This document shows, in pieces, positions 11,331-24,400 of a DNA stretch of 64,000 nucleotides (the first letter of the stretch is position 1; each line of letters begins with the position of its first letter). Location: assembly GCF_949628215.1 (NCBI RefSeq), contig NC_134283.1:24778975-24842974 (forward strand). Direction: 5' to 3'. The DNA is from Phalacrocorax aristotelis (taxonomy: Eukaryota > Chordata > Aves > Suliformes > Phalacrocoracidae). The position numbers and the translations under genes were made by a program. Below the pieces are notes generated by a model. That model saw only the letters and a list, made by a program, of their open reading frames with translations. It ran no database searches and was not told the origin of the DNA.

Positions 11331-14300
11331 TTTTGCGATACTAGGGCTTCTGTCCTGGAGAGGGCTCTTCTGCCTTCTACTGTTTTAAATGAACAGTGGA
11401 AAACAGGTACCGGATTCTATGAGAGGATTTCAGCCATACCCACTGCCTTCTTTACCTTCTCTAACCCCCGTGATCTATAGGAAGAGAGAATCTCAGAACA
11501 ATTGTTTTTGGGTTTATGTATCCATCTGGAACAGGAACGTTCATCCCAGGTGCAGCCTTCAGAATGCCAGGCCAGACTGGAAGATGGTATAAATCAGTTG
11601 ATCTCCATTCCCAAACATACTAATCAGCAATTATCAGTCTAAATGAAGAATTAAGAGATCATTAGCACATTCATTAATGACAACACAGCATTATGGAAAT
11701 TAACACTCATAGTCACAGCTATACCAAAGACTCCTGGAAGACTTCAGTAGTCTCCTGCTAAATGTCAGGCTCTTTTTTTCCCCGTCTATTGCTGCTACAA
11801 ATAGTAGTGTCAGTTCCTCCTAACGAGGCTGTTGCACTAATAAATGTTTCACTTGTGTGAATGTTTTGACATGGAAACAATTTTCAGGCCAGTTCATAAA
11901 ACAGGGAAGGGTACTATAGTGGGGCACATAGTGCTTATTTTTTGATTTATAATGACATTGCCAACCTTAGTCTTGTGTGATTGGGTGGTCTTTATTCCCT
12001 CGTAAGCCACTGCAGCTCCATCTGCTCTTCTCTAATTCACTGTGAGACCCACCTTCACTTTCTTGATGCTTCTTTCTGCGTTGTGCTGTAAGACATTGCA
12101 TATGATTGACTGTGAATAGAAGAATCATTGCCTATGTGTATGTTGCTATTACATGTGACCTGCTACTCAATTTTCATGCCAGATTTTTTGCTAAGGCTAA
12201 AGCTCCTGAACAGAGAGTGTAAAACAACCCCCAAACCCCACCAGTCATCAGGGCGCTGGGACTGGGCAAAAGGGGGCTGTGGGCAGCTGGCAGGGGACCA
12301 CCACTGCATGTGTGTCCCTGTGAGCATGCTGGGGTCCTAGCCCGGTGTGGGGCTGTGTGAGGGCTTGTGTAAGCTGCAGAGTAACCGTGCCACCTGGGAA
12401 TGACAGATTAACCTGGAGGTGTATTTATGATGAAGCTACTGTGATGCTGTGTTACGCAGCCATGTGCCTTTCTCCGTAATGAGTGTAATAATAACCCAGG
12501 ACCTAGTTCCTGCTCAGTGCTGCTGCATGAGTCGCTGTCCTGAACTACATATGTAAGGGATTTCTGTGTTCACACTTATTTATTTTTATCTAATTTAAAT
12601 CTCAGTCCACACATGGCAGCAGAGCTTCCATGATTGCTGCTCTCCTTCCCCATCGGGCTGCGGTGATGAATGGAAAGGTGCTCTCTCTCAGGGAAAAAAC
12701 ACAGCGCTCGCTTCTGCTGGCTTGTGCCAAGAGAAATGAGAGTCCACTGCTGATCAGTCTGAAGTGCAGAGGTGAGGTATTATGGTCAGGAAAGCGTCCT
12801 GGCTGCTGCACCAGGGTGTTAAGCTGGTTGATACCCAGCTGCTTCCCGGAGCCTTTTGCTGAGGGCACCTGTGAACTCTGCCTGTGCCGGGTCCTAGATC
12901 CAGGCTTAACTGGTGGAGTCCAGTCTTTTTGTGGCCAGTCCTCCCTTGAGAAGTTCAGCAGCGCTGTGCATCTCCATGGGTCCAGTTCCCTGAACCTTTT
13001 ACCCAAGGGCTGTGCTCACAACCTGTTCCCCACTGCACTCAGCTACTTGCTGTCATCTCCAGTGCTGCTGGTGCAAAGAGCTTTTAAGCAGGTTGAAGTC
13101 ACGTCGCTCACATGTCTCCATTCCAGAAATGGTGCAAGAACACCTGTGCTGGCCCTGCAGCTGGGCACACAGGTAGGCGCAAGGCTCACTCGGGCTCAGC
13201 ACTGACCCTCATCTCCATGCACTCCTAGCACAGTGAGGAGCACGGCTGGGCCATCGGAGGCTGCTGGTCTAGAAGACCACCACAGAAACTGGAAAAGAGG
13301 AAACCCTTTGAATTGAGGGTGAAACTCTTCAGGCAAATAGTTTGTTTCAGGCCATTAACTTCTGTTGTGTTTTTTTTTTTTTTACATGCTTTGGAAAGGT
13401 GATGAAATGATTGAGGTGATTTACATTTTTTAAAATTGTTTTTTAGTAACATAGCTAAGCTACTGAAGCTGTGACATGGACAGCAGTTGTCATCTGCTAA
13501 TGCCGTACAAGGTGCTTTTTATCTGTGTAGTTTATTTTGTTTTGCTGAGTCTCAGTGTAGGATGCTGTTGTGAGGCTTCAGTATTAATGTAACTGTCCAC
13601 GCTAGAAGGGCTTTCTGCTTCTATGCTGGCATAGATAAAAGGAGTAATGTCTTTAGTACAGACTTTGCACTGTGAATGACCTTGTTAAGTCCCAAGAATT
13701 ACTTGCACCTGGTTTTCATGTTTGTAAGCCTTTGTAGGATCAGCTGCTCATGTGAAAAACTACCTGATTTTTACTAGTTCAAATTCTACCTGAAGTGGAA
13801 ATAATTCTGAGTCTTGCATTTTCTTTTGAGATCACTGCAATGCTAAAAGTGAGGCCTCTGGTTAGGTAAAATTGCAAATATTTATATATATATATTTAGT
13901 TCATAGTGTAAATAGTAACTTTCTATTTTATTTTCTAGAGATGATATAAGCTAAGGCATATTGCTGTTTCTCTAATGTGCAAATACACAAAATATTAAAA
14001 CATTGGATGGAGAATCAAATCTCCATTGAGTAGACTTACTGCCAAAAATATTTGAATTCCAGCTCCCTCTAGCTCTGAAAGCACTTAGCTCTTAGTTCAG
14101 ATCCCAGATGATCTCAGTACTCTGCAGGAAGGTAGGAAATGAAACATTTGCTGGACTTGAGTCCAAGTTTTTTATGTCTTATTTTTGACTAAAGGAAGTA
14201 AATTTTACATGTACTTGAAATGCAGCTGAAACATGGTTAAAGAGAAGTAAAGCCTCACTTTTCCTGGTAAGCACATGATGCTTTGAATTCATCAGCCTCT

Positions 14301-16103
14301 TGAGCCCCTGAGCATCATCTCTGCTACCTTGGTATGTTCTGGGGTATGATTTTTGAACTACTTAAAGAATAATTTTAGACATAATGGTTGCAGAATAAAC
14401 AAAATGGCAGTTTTTGCCTGGAGTAGCTTTTTGTGTTGGAGAATCAGTTAACCAAACAATACCTCAGAAACTGAATAAATCACATGGCCAGCTGACCTAA
14501 CCAGTTTACAAAATAGTTTATTTGAATAAAATGTGGAAAAGTTGTATGGTGTGTATAAAGGATTGCCTTACGATTTACTGTGACTTACCTGTGCAGTAAA
14601 AATGAGGTATAATGTTTCCCCCAGTTTGGTGGCAGAATCCAGGGTGCTGGGGGAGCTATCTCTGTGGCATCAGTAGGTGCTGGTTAGGTGTTTGCTGGCA
14701 GGGACCTTGCCTTGCACCCAGCATGGGGAGAGATGTGCTGCCATCAGCTCCTCATTGAGTGCTGTGCTCACCGACAAAATGTTTGTGATGAAAGTTGTAT
14801 TTTGTCAGTCATCTCCTGGTGTCCTGCCATGCTATGGGATATAGCCTCAGCACGTTGCTGACTCTCCTTTACCCTGTCTCTGTTTGTTGGGTCTGTATTA
14901 GTTGTCATTTTTAAATGCTAATGTGCCTTAATGCATTGTAGAAGATTTGTTAGCACAAGAATTTTCTGTCAAATATGGTAAAATCTTTGGGATTTCTTTA
15001 TCGCCATTAAAAGATTATGTTTTTTCTGTTGTTGGACGTATGCTTGACACCTTAGAAGATGCTGCAGCTATAAATTTTAAAATGAAAAGCCATATATTTG
15101 AGCAGCAAGTCCCCAGTCCTGTTTCTCCTGACAGTGGTGCCCAGTCCCTGCTGTAAAGCGCAGCGTATACCCAGCTGTGCGCACTGTTCTCCCACACTGT
15201 GCATGGTACACACATAAGCACGCATGCAAGTTTCCTGCCAACATAAACAAGGGCACTGACTGATGATACACAGCCAGCAGCAGGCTTTCTCCTTGTCCTG
15301 GCTTTGGTGCTCTGTGCAACCAGGCTGCAGTTTGTCTCATGAATAATAACAAGTAATGTGATGATGATGGTGTAAGATGCAAGAAATGTCAGATCTGGTC
15401 AGGTTTGGTGCTGCTTGTACTTTATAGTATGTGTAGTTATAGCACATGGTATTACATATTCAGCATTACAAAATTGCTGCAAGGTATTTCAGTGTTATTT
15501 GACGTAACAGGTTATATGACTTGGTCAGGTCATGGCCAGTAAGCCAGAGCAAAAATCAGAGCAGCTCTGGGTGCAGTTCTGGGCAGTTACTGTAAGCATT
15601 TCTCTGCATATGTGTCCTTGAGTTACACAAAAGATTTTATCGGTCCAGTATGGCTCAGCTTTTACCTGAGGATGCCTTTCACCCTAGGAGACCTCAGCAC
15701 TGTAATTTTTGTGTTGGTGCCAACAGAGTGGTAGGAGCACTTAATTAGGGAGAATGCCAGCAGGAGCTTTCTGCTCTCTTGAAAAGCTTAGGACAGCCAT
15801 TGCTTTCAGCAGAGTGACTGATTCCTGCCGATACAGAGTGGAGACAACAGGCTTCAATCGGCAGCACCCTTCACCTATGCTACTTACGGCTCTACCTTAC
15901 CTGTGGAAAACTAATTCTCACCTTACATGCTCCTGTACTAGATGAGTCATGCCCCCCAGCCTGGTCTCCTGGGTTGCAGCCTGATGGAAGCTTTTTGGGA
16001 AAGGTATACCAGGGGTCCAGCCTATGCAGAGCCCTCCCAGCACCTGGTAAGCAGCTGGCTAGAAACTTCCTGAGCACTTCGACCTTTGTTACAGCTTTTG
16101 CAG
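11331..16103. other. Intergenic, nothing recognised apart from a short TA repeat
   Basis: No supported gene. A short (TA)n tract lies at about 13881-13897. Overlapping open frames on both strands at 12602-13205 (191 and 134 codons) coincide with a locally GC-rich patch and show no domain or homologue known to me. Confidence 0.4.
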
Positions 16104-16205
16104 CACTTGTCCATGAAGCTTCCTAATGCCTTTTCTTGAACCTATTGATTCCCACCACACCCTGTGGCAGTCCCACCATTTGTGTTGTGTGAAAAAGCTG
16201 CTTCT
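16104..16205 (-). mobile_element. Ancient CR1/L3-type LINE 3' fragment
   Basis: Read on the plus strand, the segment resembles the antisense of the 3' part of old amniote CR1/L3 LINEs. It has a 'tccatgaa...tt..gaacc' block, then a 'ctgtggcag' block, then 'tgtgtgaaaaag' followed by 'cttctgttt'. These blocks appear in the right order and spacing from memory of the consensus. The copy is short and strongly diverged, so it would be an old, immobile remnant. A RepeatMasker-type comparison would settle it. Confidence 0.5.
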
Positions 16206-18780
16206 GTTTAAAGAAGAATTCAGATCCAATCTTGTGATATGGCAGATAGTTGGAGGTGTGCTGTTGTTTCTGGGCTTCTCACCCATCTGCTGGAGCATCT
16301 TTCTGTCCTGTGACATTGAGATGTGACTTCTGTGGGATCGCTGTCCGCTGCCTTGGTGCACGAGTAGCTGGTGTGGGATGGCTGCTGGGAGAGCTCAGGA
16401 ACCAGGCACAGAGCTCTGCCCGACACAGTGCCTGCTGTGCTGCAGTGGGGCAAGTTGTGGTAACTGCAAACAGGATGACCCCGGGAGCCAGCCAACAGCT
16501 ACAGGGGGAAGCAGCATCCCACCGGCACAGCCTCAGTGCCGTGAAGGGCTCATAGGCAACATGCACAGGTCAAGCCTGAAACAATGCCAAATAGCCTGGG
16601 CTGAATGCCAATTCAGTATGAAATAGAAATGCATCTCTCCATTTTTATTCCACCGTATTAATCTGTAATCAATTTAATCTGTTTACAGAGCCGTTATAGC
16701 ATTTTCAATTATTAACTTGATAATTTGGAAAAGGATCATAAGCGTTGGACACTTGTCATGCAGGGAAAAACATGAAGACAGCAACAAAGTGCTGCGAGAG
16801 TTGTCACAGAATTGTTTCCACCCTCCTTATATAAATTGGGAGTGCTCCCCAAATCCTCTAGCTGATGTGCTTGGAAGTGCTCTTTTTTTTCCATCTTCTA
16901 CAAGTGGGTGTCAGTGCTGGCGGGACGACCTGCAGCAGGGTGTCAGCAGGGTGGACCCAACATGCAGTGTCCTCGATAGCCAGACAGCTGATATGCGGTG
17001 TATCACCTCTGTGGCCAAAGATGCTCTTCCAGATCCTTTTAGATCTGCTACCTTGGCACTCAGTCTCTTTCCAAGGTCATATGCTCCATCTCACACCTTT
17101 CAAAATATGCTAAAAAAACATTCCTTCATGTCTATCTTCGTGGTTAATTGCTGGCAGTAAGCAGTAGCTTAAATAGATACTCTTTATCATTATTTGTAGG
17201 TTCCTTGGTCCCTCTCAAACTTCAGAGTGGTGTGACTGCATTACCACATGCAGTCACAGGGTGAGTGACACTTTTGGCCTCACAAAAGTGTTTATGTCTG
17301 GAGAGAACTTTATCCTTGCCTTGCATGCTCTGCTGTGACCCCTGCACGTTAGCATCAACTGCCTTGCAAAATAACAGGCGGCTGCAAAAACTCTTTTATT
17401 TTCTGGGACGACCCAGTGTACTGCTTCCACATTCTCTGGTGTTCTCTCTTGCAGAAATGTGAATAATTGCTTTCCAAGAAACCACAGGAGAGGTTCTGTT
17501 CAGCTCTGTTCAGTTTTGTCCTCAGGTGCTTTTGTCGCATTTTGCCGTATTTCAGCAATGGGACCAGTTCTGTGCTTGTCTCCTTTTTCTTGTTTTCCCC
17601 TTAAAAAAAGATGATGTTTTGTAGATGCCTACATATTGAAAGTTCATTTCAAAGTGGAACTGAACCTGCATCCATCCATAAAGACTGTCAAGTCCAAAAT
17701 CTGAAGGGAAGGAAAAGCATCTCTCTTGGATACCTGGCACCATTACCTGGCTCGCTTGCCTGTTTCTTTTTTTAATACAGTTGCGTGTGATTTAAGTAAC
17801 TGTGGAGCAGTGAGGTGCAGCCATGTACTAAGTCAGGCTGGCCCATTTATGGATCCAAGACATGTGGGATGCTACTTGAAAGGCTTCCAGAAGCCAAATA
17901 GTTGTAAATGTATTTACAAGCCGTAAAGGAAATCAAAAATCCTTGTGCAATGCAGTCAGCTCTGTTCCAAAGAAAATTGGAGATGCCAGCTTGTCCTATT
18001 AAATGAAAGTGATGCATTGACATAGCAGCAGAGACTTGAATTCTCTACACTTAGCCACTGCAACATGCCTGGGTAATGGTCATGGACCCAGACAATTTCA
18101 TTACTTTTTTCTACTTTAGGTTAGAAAACTGAAATAGCCCATTACTGCATTTTCCTCGTACCTGGAGCCTGCATTTCCACTGCTCTGTTTCTAGCTGGCT
18201 GCAATGGATGTTGCATAGGTGGATGTTACATTGCTCACATACCATGCCATAAATGAAAAAGTTGGATTCCATGCTTTCTGCTTGCCTCGAAAACAGAGGG
18301 TGCCATGTTAGTGGCAGGCAGTGTCCTGTCTGCACATGCATTGTTGAAGCTAATGCCATCTGTCAAACCCAGCCTTGCCCAGAATGAAGCTAAACTGTTA
18401 AGTGAGTTTATAGTGGCAATAAAGAACAACCGTTGAATATGCGTTTGAAAACAAACTGTTTCAGCAGTTAGCTCTAGTGACCTTGTGTTTGGAAGGCAGC
18501 ACAGCCATAGCCAGCTCAAGGTCACATGAAGTTCCATTATGGGTTTCTTTTTTTAAGCTGTCTGCTACACATTTTCTGGAGCAAACCTGAAATGTTTACG
18601 GTTTCTGCCCTCGCCTCACCTCATGCAGTAAAAGTGATTTCAGCAACGTACACAGTGTACAGCGTAAACAAGTATGTACTTACATCCTCTCTGTCAGGAC
18701 GGAGAACATGATATGGCCTTTCCTCAGTGCCCACAGCCTGAATTTCAGGTCAGTGCAGAGAACCGCATGAACAGGGAAGC
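16206..18780. other. Intergenic, nothing recognised
   Basis: Several open frames of up to 147 codons (16717-17160 plus) have no recognisable motif, and frames on the opposite strand overlap many of them. No RNA gene or element end was identified. Confidence 0.4.
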
Positions 18781-19620
18781 CAGCTAGGTCAAGGAGCTTG
18801 AGAACGTAATTGCAGAGAAAGTATGGAATATTCTAAAGTTGAGTATACCAAAGCAACTGTGAATTTGCACACAAGAAAGGGGGGAAAAAATTTGTAGAGA
18901 AGGATGGCAGGGGAGGCATGGAGACAGAAGGAATGGAAAAAAGAACCGCTCACCAAAACCTATGCCTCAGAGAGATGAAAGAGCATGGCTGTATCAAGGC
19001 TTACCAAGCTATATTGGGTGGTAAAGGAAATAATAACAAACAAAAGAGTTCGGGAATATATAAATGGAATATATAAATTCCATAAAATATAAGTAAGTTC
19101 TAGAGTATATAAATGGAAGTTAGAAGGAAAAGCAACAGCAGGCAGTGAAGGCAGGGTGGAGGTTAAAAGTAGATACTGTCACAAATAGAACAAGTGCTCT
19201 GTCCCATTTTCATGGTGGACTGATCAGGGATCCAGAACTGGACATGAGCGCTTCCTAAATAAGATCAAAACCGAAAGATGGATTGTGCTCAGATGTGTTT
19301 TATCCCAGCAAACAAGCCAACTTAAAAGACTAGCCTGGCTGGCTCTTCAGTGACTGAAATTCAAGATGAAGGAGTCATACAGAAAATGGAAATTTGGATC
19401 ATTTGCTTAGGAAGAAGATAGAAGAGGAAAATGACTGAATAGAGACAACATCAGACAGGCCAAGACACAAAATGAGCCATAACTAGGAAGGATTGTAAAG
19501 CATATGAAGGGATCATGTTTTAAGGACCGGAGAATGACAAGGCTAAAAAAAGATACTGTCCACTACTGAAAGAAGGGGAAGGGAAAGGGAAACTATAAAC
19601 TGATGTACCTGAACATACAC
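18781..19620. other. Purine-rich (A/G on plus strand) block of unknown origin
   Basis: The plus strand is noticeably A/G-rich for about 800 bp, with few long open frames and repeated short words such as 'tatataaatgga' around 19055-19110. The bias resembles the body of a decayed retroelement, but no diagnostic protein or terminal sequence is visible. I make no element assignment. Confidence 0.3.
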
Positions 19621-21492
19621 GAGCTGTGGAGGAATGGCAGAGAATAAAGAGTTCATATCAGTAGATAAATACGTTGAGCAGGTGTCTCCCCTACCATGTG
19701 CTCTCATTTTTTTCTGCTGCCAGAGAGCACTGATGTTTCTTATTTATTTACTTCTAATTACTGAGACTTCCACTGATGAGATAAATGTAGTCCAGGATGC
19801 TGATCTTCCCCTTCTCTTCCCTCAGGGTGTCTTCCCAGCATCTAAATCAAAGCCCTGTGAAAATGTAATCTCTCCATATCCCAGAACATCTCTCCAAATG
19901 TGGTGGGCTCTCAGCCCCCTCCCCAAGCCCAGAACACAGTCAGTGCCAGGAACAGAGGCAGGGGCCAAGCTGCCTGAGTGCCAGGCGTTTGACCTGCTCC
20001 ACAGGGCAATGGCACACCCAGCAAAGTCTTAGAGACTAGGTCACAGAGCGCAGGGGGCTGTTGGCATCATGCTGGTGAAAAAGCTGCCAGGAAAGAAAAG
20101 TCATTCTGGAACAGGTTTTGCTTTTTGATTGTTTTTGGAACAAAAGCTTGTCCAGAATAGATGAAAACCTGAGCAGAGAAGCTTGACATTACTCTCCTAG
20201 CAATTATGCTCTCTCAGTTCAGGGACAGGCAGAGCAATAGCACACATAGGAAGATTTCTTTGCATCGTTCCCCTTGTTTAGCAAACACATCTCCAGATAC
20301 TGACAATACTGTTATCTGGCAGGAGCACTTCTCTGAACCCCTTCAATCATTCTTAATGGCCAGAACAAGTTTTCATCAAAAATACTCTCTCAGAATGATG
20401 TTTGTTTTCAAAATACAGCTCTGTTTGGCCGGCTGCACCATCTTCATCATCGGCTGGAGTGTGATAAAAGGGCTGATCGTTTGGCTGAGTAACTCAGATC
20501 TCTCCTCAGGGAAGCGGCACATGGTCCAGAAGGAAGGCAAAGGAAACAGGTTTGCAGTTGTTAGCCTTGTGCTTTCTTTTCAGTGAGTGCCGTGAGGTGA
20601 GGAGACAGGTCTGTCTGCAGGGGAGAAGCTCCAGGTGGTGAGAAAATACCCAGTGTATCTCCCCACAGCCAGAGAGGTAAGAGATTCGGATTGGGACTAG
20701 TGTTGTGAAATGAATCCGCAGGGCAGGGGAATGGGATTTTTCGTCATCCCAATTCAATTTCTGAACTGCGGCCATACTAGGTCTCCTCTCAGGAGAATTT
20801 TTCTCTGTGTGTATTGTTCAGTTTTGACAAAAAGGTATGTTTTTTTGCAGTTTTGACTGAAAAACTTGGAGTAGCTCTGGAAGATGATTACGTTACTTAA
20901 CCAGACTGAAAAAGTAGGATGCTTTCATTCTGCAGATAGGATCCCCTGTGATGGGACTGTGTGCTGCAAGTCAGCCATGTAATTTAAAATTTTGAAATGT
21001 TAAAGGAAAAATTATTTAGCAGATTAGTCCCCTTACCCATGTGTTACATTCTTAAAGCATCACTTGGCATATCTCAACATTTTCAAAATAGTTTTTGCTA
21101 AGTGGAAATGTCATCAAGAGATGCAGGCTTCCTGAAGAAGTTTCGGTGAAATAATATTGTCTGATCTTAACCCATCCTGCTGCTCTGCTTCAGGACAAGA
21201 GGTATGTTAGGAAGGAACAGAGGGGTCTGTAGCTCTGTCCCTGATGTGGGCATCTGTGCCAGTGTGAATGCAATATAAACTGTGGTCACAGGGTTGTGAT
21301 TGATCAGGTCCACAACTGAAAACAAATTAACCAGCACCATGGGAAAGTGGTTTTATGTTTGATTTGTCTGAGGTTATTTTTCTTTTTTATTTGTCCATGT
21401 AATCTGCATGAGCCTTGGAGCTAAGCAGAGCACATTACGTACATGACTGCAACACTTCATGGGTGCCTGCTGTCCTGCCTTAACTCTCCTGG
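19621..21492. other. Region upstream of the SLC26A2-like pseudogene
   Basis: No supported gene. An open frame at 20206-20586 (126 codons, plus) includes a short hydrophobic stretch but matches nothing known to me. No CpG island or clear promoter for the downstream pseudogene was seen, and no good splice acceptor directly precedes its first recognisable exon. Confidence 0.35.
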
Positions 21493-24400
21493 CGCAATGG
21501 AGGACACATCAAGCCAGAAGTCAGGACAGAACAAAGTGCACTGGGCTCCCTAACACCAGAAGAGAGTCCTGCCAATTTTACACATGTCGAATTGGAAGAG
21601 TATGAGCCTGCAGGCTTCAGCACCAAGGAACTCATCCTAAAGAAAGCCAGAGAGGTATGCACATGCAGTCATCAAACCACGATCCCCTTCTTCTGTCGGC
21701 TGTTCCCAGTGCTGGACTGGCTTCCCCGTTACAACGTCAGGATGCAGTTGCTTGGGGATGTCATATCTGGGCTTCTGGTAGGGATAGTTGCCATCCCTCA
21801 GTCTCTCTCCTACTCCCTCTTAGCCAGCCAGGATCCCATCTACAGAATCTACACCATCTTCTGCAACATCATCTATGTCGCTATGGTAACTTCGTTGGCT
21901 CCTTTGGCATCCTGTGCCTGATGATTGGGCAGTCTGTGAACTAGCACCTCCAGCTAGCAGGGTGCAGCAACAACAATGCAGGCTTTTTGCTGGTGGGCAA
22001 CACCACCTCCTCCAGTAACGGGATGGATGCCTGTGACAGGAGCTGCTGCGCCATCACTGTGGCCCTTTACTTGAGCTTTCTGGTCGGTCTTTACCACGTA
22101 CAAATGTTTGCTATTGTGCTGTTTCCTCTCTGTCCTTTTCTGGCTAGGAACTTCTCTGAGCTAAAGATCTCTAGGCTCTAGCTTTGGTTCAGACTTAAAA
22201 GTCATGAGAAACCTGTCCTGATGTGACTAGACCCCAACACCCTTCGAATCAAATGTAGTGATTTAGAAACCCCCAAACATGGCTGAATGTGGGGTTTTGT
22301 TTCCCTCCATATGATAGGCCAAGTCCTTGGATGTGTCTGGAACATCCATAGGTTGTTTCAGACACAGCAGGGGAGGAGAAGGAACTTGGAACCACCTTCC
22401 CACCACTCCCTGGAGCTGGGCCAGCTCCTGGTGCAGGTTAGAGCAGTTTCAGGGCTGGCAAGAACAGCCCTGAAGGACCCTGTCATCAGCAGGGGCTCCT
22501 TCAAAGGCCATGCTCCCTGGCAGTGCCCCCACTGGCTGGGCCTAGCTGTCACTGAACAAATTCAGGCTCTTTCACTGGAACAACTAAAATTCAGTGCATC
22601 ACACTGGTTTTGTGCCACTGAGTGATACTCAGATCTGCTTTGATGGGGCTGCTCCCTGGACTTCCAGTGTTAACTGTGTGTCCCTATTGCTTGTAAGGAA
22701 ATAGCGGCAGGGACCTTTTAGGCTTCTTTGTACAGCACCTCTAGCTGCAGATGAGTGCTATAGGTAGGTCCCTTTAGTTTTTCATACCCCAGATTAACTA
22801 CTGAAGACAAAGTCCTCTGCCTCACACTGTGAATGCTCAGCAGGCAGAATAGCCAGAGCTGCTAAAGTAGAAGCAAACTGATATAAATTGCCAGCCACCT
22901 CTTCCAGCCCTTCTCATCAATGATAAAGGTATGGATGGCTTGCTTTTCAGATCCTGCTGGGTGTTTTACAGCTGGGCTTTGTGGCTGTCTATGTTTCAGA
23001 ACCTCTCCTTAGTTGCTTTGTGACTGGCTCCAGCCTCACCGTTATCACCTCCCACATGAAGTATCTCCTGGGACTGAAAGTCCCTCATCACGAAGGGGTG
23101 GGGTCCTTCATTCTGACATGGGTGGACCTTTTCAGATACATCCAGAACACCAACATCTGTGACCTGGTCACCAGCCTGGTTGCTTTGGCCGTCATAGTGC
23201 CTGTCAAAGAGGTCAATGACTGGTATAAGGAGAAGATGAAGGCCCCGTTCCCCATAGAGCTGCTGGTGGTCATTGTAGCCACAGTAATATCTTACTACTT
23301 TAACTTTGAAGGGTGATACAAGTCTGCTGTTTGTGGGGATATCCCCACAGGTTTCAGGAAACCCACTCTACCAGATATAAACCTGTTTTCCAGCCTGGCA
23401 GTTGATGCTCTGCCCATTGCTGGTTTTGGCTTTGCCTTGACTGTCTCCCTGGCGGAAATCTTTGGCAAAAAGCACACTAGGCTGTCCGTGCCAACCAAGA
23501 GATGATTGTCATTGGCACATGCAACCTGATCCCTTCTTTCTTCTACTGCTTTGCCAGCTCTGTGGCCCTGACCAAGATTCTGCTGAAGGAGTCCACAGGG
23601 ATGCAGACCCAGATCTCTGGTCTTGTCACCTCCCTGGTGCTGCTGCTAGTGCTGTTGTGGATCACCCCGCTCTTCTGCTCGCTGCAGACCTCCATCCTGG
23701 GAGTGGTCACCATTGTCAACCTGCGGGGGAGCCTGAGGAAGTTCCTTGACACCCCACGCATGTGGCAGCTCAGCAAGCTGCACACGGTGGTGTGGGGGAC
23801 AACCATGCTGTCCTCCACGCTGATCACTATGGAGATTGGCTTCCTCGTGGGTGTCTGCTTTGCTCTGCTCTGTATCATCTTCTGCACTCAGAGACCCAGG
23901 GCCATGCTCCTGGGCAAGGTCAGCAACACAGAAATCTCTGAGGACTGGTGCACTCACAAACAGCTCAGCAGTATTGCCAACATAAAAATCTTCCACTTCA
24001 AGTCATCCCTCTACTATGCCAACAAAGACTTTCAAGACAGCTCTCTACCAGAAAACTGGGGTGAATCCTATTGCGCTGGCTGCTAAGCACCAAAGGGTGG
24101 AGGCCCAGGCAAATGCAGACACAGGCAACAGCAAGAACTTTTTCTGCACCATGTTTGACTGCCTGAAACAGGCCAAGAAGAGGGCTGAGAAGCCTCCAGC
24201 AGATGCCTGTCCTCCCTCTGTAGATATGCACACCTTAATCCTTGACTGTGGGGCAATGCAGTTCATAGATACCGTGGGTCTCTCTGTGCTAAAGGAGGCA
24301 CATTGTGACTATAAGGAGATTGGCGTCCAGGTGCTCCTGGCCACCTGCAACCCTGCCATCTGCCACCAGCTCCAGGAGGAAGGCTGGGCTGGCGAGACAG

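Noticed and set aside
23543-24266. Minus-strand open frames of up to 116 codons over the pseudogene
   Set aside because: Mirror frames of the transporter-derived sequence, no homology of their own.
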